Shown here piece by piece: positions 1-6,008 of a DNA stretch of 6,008 bases. The DNA comes from Planctomycetales bacterium (GTDB taxonomy: Bacteria > Planctomycetota > Planctomycetia > Planctomycetales > Planctomycetaceae). The stretch lies in NCBI GenBank assembly GCA_020050375.1, contig JAGVKR010000503.1, positions 1-6,008 of the forward strand. The letters are read 5' to 3'. Position numbers and translations under genes: made by a program. Under the pieces are notes generated by a model. That model was given only the letters and a program-made list of their open reading frames with translations, searched no databases and was not told the DNA's origin. Positions within the stretch are counted from its first letter, which is position 1. Each line of letters opens with the position of its first letter.

Positions 1-861
1 ATGCGCGACTACGTGATCGGCGTCTCGGCGGTCGACGCGGCTGGTCGGCTCTTCAAGGCAGGAGGGCGTGTCGTCAAGAACGTCGCCGGCTACGATCTCT
101 GCAAAATGCTCGTCGGCTCGTTCGGCACGCTGGGGATCGTCACGCAGTTGACGCTCAAACTCAAGCCGATCCCCGAGTCGTCGCGCCTCTTGTGGTGCGC
201 GTTCGATCATCTTTCGGCGATTGAGCAGACGCTGGCGCGGCTCACGACCTCAGCCGCGCGGCCCGTGGCGATCGACCTGCTCGATGCCCGCGCCGCCGCG
301 ACGATCGCCGGTGAAGCCGATCTGGACCTTCCGGCAAACCGCCCGGTTTTGTGCCTGGGAGTTGAAGGGACCGAACACGAAACCGCCTGGCAGATCGCCA
401 CCCTCGAATCGGAAATCAAATCGTTCTCCCCCAACTCGATCACAGCGATCGCGGCCGGCGATTCCGAGGCGGTCTGGTCGGCGCTCACCGAGTTCCAAGT
501 CGCCTCCGACGATCCGCTGACGTTCAAAGCGAGCCTGCTCCCCTCGCGGACGGTGGACTTCGTGCAGCGGGCCGAGGCGATCGGCTGCTCGCTTCAGGCC
601 CACGCCGGCAACGGGATCGTCCACGGCCATCTGCCCGACGTAGTGACGTCCGCCGCCGCGGCAAACAATGCACTCGACCCGCTACAACAGATCGTGCGCG
701 GATGTCAGGGAAGCCTCGTCATCGAGCACTGCGATGATGCCTGGAAGAAAGACCTTTTCCTCTTCGGCGACCCCGATCCGGCCCTGGCGTGGATGCAGCG
801 CCTCAAGAAGCAGCTCGACCCGAAGGGGCTGCTCAATCCACAGCGACTGTTTGATGTTTGA
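1..861 (+). CDS. glcE: Glycolate oxidase FAD-binding subunit GlcE, 5'-truncated by the window edge
   Basis: This is the C-terminal 286 residues of the FAD-binding subunit that works with GlcD and GlcF to oxidise glycolate to glyoxylate. Seen: the glycine-rich stretch VVKNVAGYDLCKMLVGSFG (residues 24-42) followed by LGIVTQLTLKLKP matches the end of the PCMH-type FAD-binding domain of the GlcE family. The last 20 residues contain LDPKGLLNPQRL, the typical C-terminal signature of the FAD-linked oxidase family. E. coli GlcE is about 350 residues, so roughly 60 are missing. The ATG at position 1 lies inside the conserved domain (MRDYVIGV aligns with an internal segment) and is not the true start. 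The stop is at 859-861. glcF follows after 49 bases, indicating one operon; glcD is expected upstream. The middle of the protein (about 70-180) is divergent, as is usual for the family. Family assignment is confident; the symbol rests mainly on the glcF neighbour. Confidence 0.9.
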   Translation: MRDYVIGVSAVDAAGRLFKAGGRVVKNVAGYDLCKMLVGSFGTLGIVTQLTLKLKPIPESSRLLWCAFDHLSAIEQTLARLTTSAARPVAIDLLDARAAATIAGEADLDLPANRPVLCLGVEGTEHETAWQIATLESEIKSFSPNSITAIAAGDSEAVWSALTEFQVASDDPLTFKASLLPSRTVDFVQRAEAIGCSLQAHAGNGIVHGHLPDVVTSAAAANNALDPLQQIVRGCQGSLVIEHCDDAWKKDLFLFGDPDPALAWMQRLKKQLDPKGLLNPQRLFDV

Positions 862-910
862 TGCGACTCCTCGAATAGCAATACGCCACCGAATCTCCTA
901 TCTTTGATGC

Positions 911-2308
911 ATGTCTACCACCGCCACGTCTCCTCCCGCCGCCCCGCGCGAGCCGCCCGCAGTTAGCGCACCAACCGTCGGCAGCGAGATCAATTACGAG
1001 AAATTTCTCGACTGCGTCCATTGCGGACTCTGCACGGCGGCCTGCCCGACGTACCTCGAAACGGGAGATGAGAACAACAGCCCGCGCGGGCGGATCTACC
1101 TCATGCGCTCGGTCGTTGACGGGCGGCTGGAGCTGACTCCCAAAGTCGAACGGCACCTCGATCTGTGCCTCGACTGCCGCGCCTGCGAGACCGCCTGCCC
1201 GTCGGGAGTCCAGTACGGCCGGCTGATCGAGCCGTTCCGCGCGAGTCAGCGACAGGCGGAAGCAGCCGCTGGCGATGCAAAGAACCGCGACTGGTTCCAC
1301 CGCTGGATCCTCTACGGCCTGTTCCCCTACGCCAAACGCATGCGTTGGGCCCTCGCTCCCGCGCGAATTGCCCAGCAATTGGGACTCGACCGATTCGCGG
1401 ATCGCATCGGCCTGACGAAACTCCTGCCGCTTCGGCTTCAGCGGATGCAGCGCCTGTTGCCAAAAATGATTCCGGGAGGTCCGGAACTGCCCGAATTTCT
1501 CCCCGCGATCGGAACGCGCCGCGCGCGAGTCGCTCTGTTTACTGGCTGCGTCGCCGACGCCGTCTTCCGTCACACGCACTGGGCCACGGCCCGCGTTCTG
1601 CAACAGAACGGCTGCGACGTTGTCATCCCGCGAAGCCAGGTGTGTTGCGGCGCAATCCACTACCACAGCGGCGCCGACGCCCCGGCCCTCGCGCTGGCTC
1701 GCACGAACGCCGCTGCCTTCGATGCAGCGGAAGTCGACGCGGTGATCGTCAACGTCGCCGGCTGTGGCTCGATGCTGAAAGACTATGGACACATCGCCCA
1801 CGAGCTCGAGCCCGAGAGCGAAGCGCTCCACCAGTCGCTCGCCGGCTGCGCCGCGAAGATGCGTGACGTCTCCGAATTCCTCGCCGACCTGGGGATCGTC
1901 CCTCCCACGGGAGAAATCAAGCTGCGGGCCGTCTATCATGACGCATGCCACTTGAACCACGCCCAGAAGATTCGCGAGCAACCGCGCGACCTGCTGGCAA
2001 AGATCCCCGGACTCGAGCTGGTCCCCATCGCCGAGCCCGACATCTGCTGCGGCGCCGCGGGAAGCTACAACCTCACCGAGCCCGAAATGTCCGACCGCCT
2101 CGCCGAGCGAAAGCTCAACAATATCCGCGCCGCCAAACCGCAGGCCGTCATCACCGGCAACGTCGGCTGCTCGATGCAGATTCAGGCGTCGTTGCGGCAA
2201 GCCGGCCTCGACGTCTGGGTCGCCCACCCGATGGAATTGCTGGACCTGAGCTACCGAGGCGAGCAACCGCCAGCGCCTTACGGCGGAGCTAAAGAGTTAC
2301 AGAGTTGA
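911..2308 (+). CDS. glcF: Glycolate oxidase iron-sulfur subunit GlcF
   Basis: This 465-residue protein is the electron-transfer subunit of glycolate oxidase, passing electrons from the GlcD/GlcE flavins toward the respiratory chain. Seen: two [4Fe-4S] ferredoxin motifs, C35-x2-C38-x2-C41-x3-C45-P and C86-x2-C89-x2-C92-x3-C96-P, then two cysteine-rich CCG domains with C213, C245-C246-G, C285 and C346, C379-C380-G, C420. A basic, aromatic linker (about 128-190) separates the halves, as in GlcF relatives. No signal peptide or membrane helix is evident, so it is probably cytoplasmic and peripherally membrane-associated. It is longer than E. coli GlcF (about 407), partly through a Pro/Ala-rich N-terminal tail of about 25 residues. 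The chosen ATG has no clear Shine-Dalgarno; an out-of-frame ATG lies at 907. The last residues (KELQS) and the stop codon fall inside a short-repeat array. A lactate-utilisation LutA/LldE-type protein is unlikely because those lack the two ferredoxin motifs. Confidence 0.94.
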   Translation: MSTTATSPPAAPREPPAVSAPTVGSEINYEKFLDCVHCGLCTAACPTYLETGDENNSPRGRIYLMRSVVDGRLELTPKVERHLDLCLDCRACETACPSGVQYGRLIEPFRASQRQAEAAAGDAKNRDWFHRWILYGLFPYAKRMRWALAPARIAQQLGLDRFADRIGLTKLLPLRLQRMQRLLPKMIPGGPELPEFLPAIGTRRARVALFTGCVADAVFRHTHWATARVLQQNGCDVVIPRSQVCCGAIHYHSGADAPALALARTNAAAFDAAEVDAVIVNVAGCGSMLKDYGHIAHELEPESEALHQSLAGCAAKMRDVSEFLADLGIVPPTGEIKLRAVYHDACHLNHAQKIREQPRDLLAKIPGLELVPIAEPDICCGAAGSYNLTEPEMSDRLAERKLNNIRAAKPQAVITGNVGCSMQIQASLRQAGLDVWVAHPMELLDLSYRGEQPPAPYGGAKELQS

Positions 2309-2323
2309 AGAGTTCAAGAGAAA
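2292..2323 (+). repeat. Array of four degenerate 8-bp units, consensus AAGAGTTN
   Basis: Four consecutive octamers in perfect 8-bp phase start at 2292, 2300, 2308 and 2316. The first three each differ from AAGAGTTN by at most one base; the last is weaker. The array overlaps the end of glcF, and the TGA stop (2306-2308) is made from two adjacent units. An inverted array of the same unit starts 54 bases downstream, so transcripts could fold back on themselves. Origin and function are unknown. Confidence 0.75.
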
Positions 2324-2328
2324 GCACG

Positions 2329-2349
2329 ACGGAAGCCTTCGGCTTCCGT
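2329..2349. other. Perfect 9-bp hairpin with 3-base loop
   Basis: ACGGAAGCC (2329-2337) and GGCTTCCGT (2341-2349) are exact reverse complements around TTC. The hairpin follows the glcF stop by 20 bases and lies between two inverted octamer arrays. There is no T-tract after the stem (the next bases are GC-rich), so it does not fit a classical intrinsic terminator, although it could still stall polymerase or protect the 3' end of the glc mRNA. Confidence 0.6.
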
Positions 2350-2377
2350 TGACCGGCAATGGGCGCCCCTCCCACTA

Positions 2378-2433
2378 CAACTCTTCATCCCTGCATCTCT
2401 TCAACTCAGCAACTTTTAATCTCTTTAACTTTG
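2378..2433 (-). repeat. Inverted array of seven degenerate 8-bp units, consensus AAGAGTTG on the minus strand
   Basis: Seven consecutive octamers with no phase slip fill this stretch, at 2378, 2386, 2394, 2402, 2410, 2418 and 2426. Read on the minus strand they are variants of AAGAGTTG; the unit at 2378 is exact. It is the opposite-orientation partner of the array at 2292-2323 and ends seven bases before the HAD start codon, occupying the place where a promoter and leader would be expected. The matching arms could form an imperfect stem around the 2329-2349 hairpin. Confidence 0.75.
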
Positions 2434-2440
2434 CACGACC

Positions 2441-3106
2441 ATGACTCCTGCCGACACCCCCTCCCCCATCCGTGCCGTCGTCTTCGATCTCGACGGGCTG
2501 ATGTTCAACACCGAAGACATCTTCAACGAAGTTGGGCATGCGACGTGCCGTAGCCGGGGGACGGAGATGACCCGCGAGTTGCTCCAGCAGATGATGGGGC
2601 GCCGGGCGCAGGAAGCGATTGCTCTGATGATCGACTATCACGGCTGGCCCGATGACGTTGACAAGCTGATCGACGAAATGCGGCAGTTGTTTTTCGAGCT
2701 GGCCCCCGGCCGCCTGGCTCCCATGCCCGGCTTGTTCGAGCTTCTGGCCCGCATCGAGAGCCGCGGTCTGCCGAAAGCCGTCGCGACGTCGTCCGCCCGC
2801 CGTTATCTCGAAGAGATTCTCAAGCGGTTCGATCTGCTCGATCGCTTCGATTTCACGCTCTCAGCCGAAGACGTGACGCACGGCAAGCCGCACCCCGAAA
2901 TCTATCTGACGGCCGCCCAGCGGCTCGGCGTCGCCCCGCACGAGATGCTGGTCCTGGAAGACAGTCACGCCGGCAGCAAAGCGGGAGTCGCCGCCGGAGC
3001 GGTTGTGATTTCCGTCCCTAACGACCACAGCCGCTACCAGGATTTCAGCCACGCTACGGCTGTCGCGACCCGTCTTGACGACCCCTGTGTGCTCCAGTTA
3101 CTGTGA
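2441..3106 (+). CDS. HAD-superfamily hydrolase, subfamily IA (phosphatase or phosphomutase-like)
   Basis: This 221-residue cytoplasmic enzyme belongs to the haloacid dehalogenase superfamily, beta-phosphoglucomutase/phosphoglycolate phosphatase-like group. Seen: motif I FDLDGL with D16 (expected nucleophile) and D18 (acid/base); a helical cap at about 25-95; motif II ATSS with T116/S117; motif III K149 in HGKPHPEIY; motif IV LEDSHAG with E173/D174 (Mg2+ ligands). All four catalytic motifs are intact and the length is normal. After motif I the sequence reads MFNTE, where many relatives have an Asp instead of N23. The ATG at 2441 places motif I near the N terminus as expected; no Shine-Dalgarno is visible. 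The gene ends with tandem TGA TAA stops. It follows glcEF, so 2-phosphoglycolate phosphatase is an attractive guess, but related enzymes act on many sugar phosphates and nucleotides and the substrate cannot be assigned. The repeat-filled spacer makes co-transcription with glcF uncertain. Confidence 0.9.
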   Translation: MTPADTPSPIRAVVFDLDGLMFNTEDIFNEVGHATCRSRGTEMTRELLQQMMGRRAQEAIALMIDYHGWPDDVDKLIDEMRQLFFELAPGRLAPMPGLFELLARIESRGLPKAVATSSARRYLEEILKRFDLLDRFDFTLSAEDVTHGKPHPEIYLTAAQRLGVAPHEMLVLEDSHAGSKAGVAAGAVVISVPNDHSRYQDFSHATAVATRLDDPCVLQLL

Positions 3107-3147
3107 TAAGTTCGATCTCTTGACAAGCGAATGAATTGCAAGAATTC

Positions 3148-3268
3148 CGAATGGCGAAATTCAAATGTCTAAGGAAATCCGAAAGACAAAATGAAGAAAT
3201 GACGAAAGGGATCGTTTTGTCATTTTCGAGATTTCGGATTTCCTTAGACATTTGACTTTAGAAATTCG
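3148..3268. repeat. Long hairpin made of inverted 7-bp-unit arrays
   Basis: Arms 3161-3184 and 3232-3255 are perfect 24-base reverse complements. Inside, 3197-3207 pairs with 3215-3225 (one G-U pair in RNA) around a seven-base loop. Both flanks continue as degenerate heptamers in 7-bp phase: left units at 3148, 3155, 3162 and 3169, and right units (minus strand) filling 3241-3268, with CAAATGT and CTAAGGA shared exactly. The outermost units differ between arms, so the pairing is not just one long copied palindrome. The segment is much more AT-rich than the genes, encodes nothing convincing, and has no terminal T-tract. It looks like a dispersed non-coding palindromic repeat of MITE or REP style; that class is an inference. 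Confidence 0.82.
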
Positions 3269-3286
3269 TCCTTTCCGACCTATACT
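3257..3286 (+). promoter_or_regulatory. Probable sigma70-type promoter of ahcY
   Basis: TATACT at 3281-3286 matches the -10 consensus at five of six positions. A weak -35 (TTTAGA, 3257-3262) sits 18 bases upstream; TTGACT at 3252-3257 is a better hexamer but is 23 bases away. Transcription would begin near 3293, giving a leader of about 35 bases. The -35 lies in the outer edge of the upstream hairpin repeat. Confidence 0.5.
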
Positions 3287-3316
3287 CTCCCCGACCGTAA
3301 CTTCTTTTCCGCCCAT

Positions 3317-3320
3317 AGGA
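3317..3320 (+). promoter_or_regulatory. Ribosome binding site of ahcY
   Basis: AGGA lies seven bases before the ATG at 3328 and supports that start. It is one of only two convincing Shine-Dalgarno sequences in the window. Confidence 0.6.
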
Positions 3321-3327
3321 CCAGTTC

Positions 3328-4644
<1,317 letters not shown>

Positions 4645-4648
4645 CGGG

Positions 4649-4680
4649 AGAAGTTGAAGAGTTAAAGAGTGGAAGAGAGA
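4649..4680 (+). repeat. Array of four degenerate 8-bp units after ahcY
   Basis: Four octamers in unbroken 8-bp phase (starting at 4649, 4657, 4665 and 4673) are variants of the AAGAGTTN unit also found after glcF. The array begins four bases after the ahcY stop, the same close 3' position as the glcF copy. Its inverted partner is at 4980-5011. Confidence 0.75.
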
Positions 4681-4714
4681 CGTCAGTGCCGGCCGATTCC
4701 GGCCCCGGAGCCGC

Positions 4715-4750
4715 TTCATTCCCTCGATGCGAAGGCGACGAGGGAATGAA
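4715..4750. other. Perfect 12-bp hairpin with 12-base loop
   Basis: TTCATTCCCTCG (4715-4726) and CGAGGGAATGAA (4739-4750) are exact reverse complements. Two further pairs can form outside one mismatch. It lies 70 bases past the ahcY stop and could shape the 3' end of that mRNA, but no U-run follows, so it is not called a terminator. Confidence 0.65.
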
Positions 4751-4907
4751 ACGCGTGAAGTTTCGGCCTTGAGCGCCGACGATTGAGCACCCAGTACAGA
4801 GCACTTGGGAATGGCACTGGACTAACGTCGAGGCAGCACCCACCAAATTCGGCCGTCCCTGCAATTGGTCGTCTGGATCAACACGAACGCAAATGGACCC
4901 GATTCCT

Positions 4908-4945
4908 GTGGCTCCGCCACCCGGCCGCAAGGCCAGCCGAGCCAC
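4908..4945. other. Two-tier GC-rich hairpin with GCAA tetraloop
   Basis: An outer stem pairs GTGGCTC (4908-4914) with GAGCCAC (4939-4945). An inner stem pairs GGCC (4923-4926) with GGCC (4931-4934) around GCAA, a GNRA-type tetraloop. A competing 5-bp hairpin (4908-4912 with 4916-4920) is possible. It may be a structured repeat or an RNA element; in GC-rich DNA some of this pairing is expected by chance. Confidence 0.45.
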
Positions 4946-4979
4946 CCCGCCCCGATCCTCCCAACTTAAGCCCGCCGTC

Positions 4980-5011
4980 TCTCTCTTCAACTCTTCCACT
5001 CTCTATCTCTT
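4980..5011 (-). repeat. Inverted array of four degenerate 8-bp units
   Basis: Read on the minus strand, four octamers in 8-bp phase (plus-strand starts 4980, 4988, 4996 and 5004) match the AAGAGTTG-type unit; the copy at 4988-4995 is exact. Two of the four are identical to units in other arrays of this window. It is the opposite-orientation partner of 4649-4680, 299 bases away. Confidence 0.75.
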
Positions 5012-5061
5012 CTACTCCGCGACAGCGCTCCGGGGGAATTCACGCCGCGCACCGGCTGACG

Positions 5062-5090
5062 TTGACTCCCCACCCCTATTCTTGTACTTT
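5062..5090 (+). promoter_or_regulatory. Possible sigma70-type promoter of the glycosyltransferase gene
   Basis: TTGACT (5062-5067, five of six matches to the -35 consensus) is followed after exactly 17 bases by TACTTT (5085-5090), a weak -10 with three of six matches. Transcription would start near 5097, about 41 bases before the start codon. Confidence 0.42.
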
Positions 5091-5125
5091 CTGAGCGCGC
5101 ACCAAACACGTCCGCCCGTCCAATC

Positions 5126-5131
5126 AGGGGG
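5126..5131 (+). promoter_or_regulatory. Ribosome binding site of the glycosyltransferase gene
   Basis: AGGGGG lies six bases before the ATG at 5138. This favours that start over a shorter protein beginning nearer the conserved domain. Confidence 0.5.
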
Positions 5132-5137
5132 CTTGCC

Positions 5138-6008
5138 ATGAAGGCAACAGGACCGCAGGATGCCCAGCGCCTTGCCCGGCAAGATGCCCGGTCAACGGTG
5201 TCGTTCGGTCTCGGCACTCCACCACCACCGCATTATTCACCGTCAAATCCGAATTTCGACGCAGGCGCTGCGCCCGTCGGCAGGCGATTTCCCGCCTCGG
5301 ACCATGAATTGACGGTCATTGTCCCCGCGTACAACGAGGAGCAGCGCCTGCCCGCGACGCTCGACGGGCTGGCCGGTTTTCTCGACGGCTGGGGAATCGA
5401 TTACCGCGTGCTCGTCATCGACGACGGCAGTCGCGATCGAACGGCCCAGCTCACCGACGGCCGCAACTTTCGCTTCACGACGATTTCGCAGCCGAACTGC
5501 GGCAAAGGGGCGGCAATCCGCAACGGAATGCTCCATGCGACCGGCCACGTCATCGCCTTCACTGATGCCGACCTCCCGTATGATCTTGACGGGGTCAAAA
5601 CCGCGTACCGGTCGATTCGCGCGGGGGACTGCGAGATCGTCTTCGGCGCCCGCGACCTGCACGAATCGGCCGTCCAGGCTCCGCGCCGCCTTGCCCGCAC
5701 GCTTGCCACGCACGTCTTTCGCGGACTGATGCGGCATCTGGTCTCGCGGCAAATCAACGACACGCAATGCGGGCTCAAGGCCTTCAGCCGTCGCGCCGCG
5801 CTCGAGCTTTTCACGCGCACGACCCTCGATGGCTTTGCCTTCGACGCCGAAGTCGTCTATTTGACACACCGACTCGGGCTCACGTATTGCCGCATCCCGG
5901 TGACGCTGATCAACGAATACTCCTCGACGATTTCGCTCACGCGGCACGCTTTGCCGATGCTGCTCGACGTGGTCGGCGTCCGCCGCCGCGCCTGGCGGGG
6001 CGAGTACG
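5138..6008 (+). CDS. Family 2 glycosyltransferase, dolichyl-phosphate glucose synthase-like, 3'-truncated by the window edge
   Basis: The frame is open from ATG 5138 to the window end, giving 290 residues and no stop. Seen: after a Pro-rich, probably disordered N-terminal tail of about 56 residues comes a GT-A fold, with VIVPAYNEE (60-68), VIDDGSRD (93-100), CGKGAAIRNGM (121-131), the metal-binding DADLP (143-147), GARDLHESAV (170-179), NDTQCGLKAF (207-216) and FAFDAEV (233-239). This order and the GAR...DTQCG...FDAE series fit dolichyl-phosphate beta-glucosyltransferase/DPM1-like enzymes, which move a sugar from a nucleotide donor to a polyprenyl phosphate at the cytoplasmic membrane face. 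Donor sugar and lipid acceptor cannot be read here. No membrane helix is visible in the part present. The tail ending in RRRAWRGEY resembles the usual end of the domain, so little may be missing. Supported by its own ribosome binding site; probably starts a new transcription unit. Confidence 0.92.
   Translation, partial: MKATGPQDAQRLARQDARSTVSFGLGTPPPPHYSPSNPNFDAGAAPVGRRFPASDHELTVIVPAYNEEQRLPATLDGLAGFLDGWGIDYRVLVIDDGSRDRTAQLTDGRNFRFTTISQPNCGKGAAIRNGMLHATGHVIAFTDADLPYDLDGVKTAYRSIRAGDCEIVFGARDLHESAVQAPRRLARTLATHVFRGLMRHLVSRQINDTQCGLKAFSRRAALELFTRTTLDGFAFDAEVVYLTHRLGLTYCRIPVTLINEYSSTISLTRHALPMLLDVVGVRRRAWRGEY

Larger units (their letters stand above)
4645..5137. other. 493-base gene-free spacer between ahcY and the glycosyltransferase gene
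   Basis: No credible gene is seen on either strand; open frames here are short, low-complexity and resemble no family I recognise. The spacer holds an inverted pair of octamer arrays at 4649-4680 and 4980-5011, hairpins at 4715-4750 and 4908-4945, a small GC-rich stem (4688-4692 with 4699-4703), a likely promoter at 5062-5090 and a ribosome binding site at 5126-5131. The part at 4751-4907 shows nothing I can name. No hairpin is followed by a T-tract. Confidence 0.65.

Noticed and set aside
833..2266. 477-codon open frame on the minus strand opposite glcF
   Set aside because: It mirrors a well-supported gene, has no recognisable domains and a composition typical of antisense frames in GC-rich DNA.
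2329..2349. Intrinsic terminator after glcF
   Set aside because: Strong stem but no following T-tract; recorded only as a hairpin.
2414..2419. TTTAAT as a -10 box for the HAD gene
   Set aside because: It arises from the repeat units and has no -35 partner at suitable spacing.
2292..2433. CRISPR-like array
   Set aside because: Units are 8 bp, directly adjacent and degenerate, with no unique spacers and no cas genes.
3120..3125. Perfect TTGACA -35 hexamer just after the HAD gene
   Set aside because: No acceptable -10 hexamer lies 16-18 bases downstream.
3256..3327. SAH riboswitch upstream of ahcY
   Set aside because: The predicted leader is only about 35 bases, and the conserved core and pseudoknot pattern of SAH riboswitches are not visible.

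Overview
The window is GC-rich bacterial chromosome carrying five protein genes, all on the + strand: the 3' part of glcE, a complete glcF, a complete HAD-family phosphatase gene, a complete ahcY, and the 5' part of a family 2 glycosyltransferase gene. Protein content, the weak or absent Shine-Dalgarno sequences at some starts, and the intergenic spacers full of short degenerate repeats suggest a member of the Planctomycetota or a neighbouring PVC lineage. This is inferred from style and family resemblance; there is no rRNA or other marker to prove it.

Layout: 1-861 GlcE (5' end outside the window) and 911-2308 GlcF form a glycolate oxidase operon, with glcD expected upstream. A 132-base spacer (2309-2440) contains a hairpin between two inverted arrays of 8-bp units. 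2441-3106 is a HAD phosphatase/phosphomutase-like protein. A 221-base AT-rich spacer (3107-3327) contains a long hairpin built from 7-bp units, followed by a likely promoter and a ribosome binding site. 3328-4644 is S-adenosylhomocysteine hydrolase. A 493-base spacer (4645-5137) has another inverted pair of the same 8-bp arrays, two hairpins between them, and a likely promoter. 5138-6008 is a dolichyl-phosphate-glucose-synthase-like glycosyltransferase running off the right edge.

Function: GlcE and GlcF are the FAD-binding and iron-sulfur subunits that, with GlcD, oxidise glycolate to glyoxylate. The neighbouring HAD enzyme could supply glycolate from 2-phosphoglycolate, but its substrate cannot be read from the sequence. 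AhcY recycles S-adenosylhomocysteine from methylation reactions. The glycosyltransferase probably makes a polyprenyl-phosphate sugar donor or acts in envelope glycan assembly. The last three genes look like separate transcription units rather than one pathway.

The least ordinary part is the spacers. All three larger ones contain short-period (7 or 8 bp) degenerate arrays arranged as inverted pairs around a core. One array supplies the glcF stop codon, one ends seven bases before the HAD start codon, and one hairpin overlaps the predicted -35 region of ahcY. No mobile-element gene, CRISPR array, tRNA, rRNA or clear intrinsic terminator was seen.
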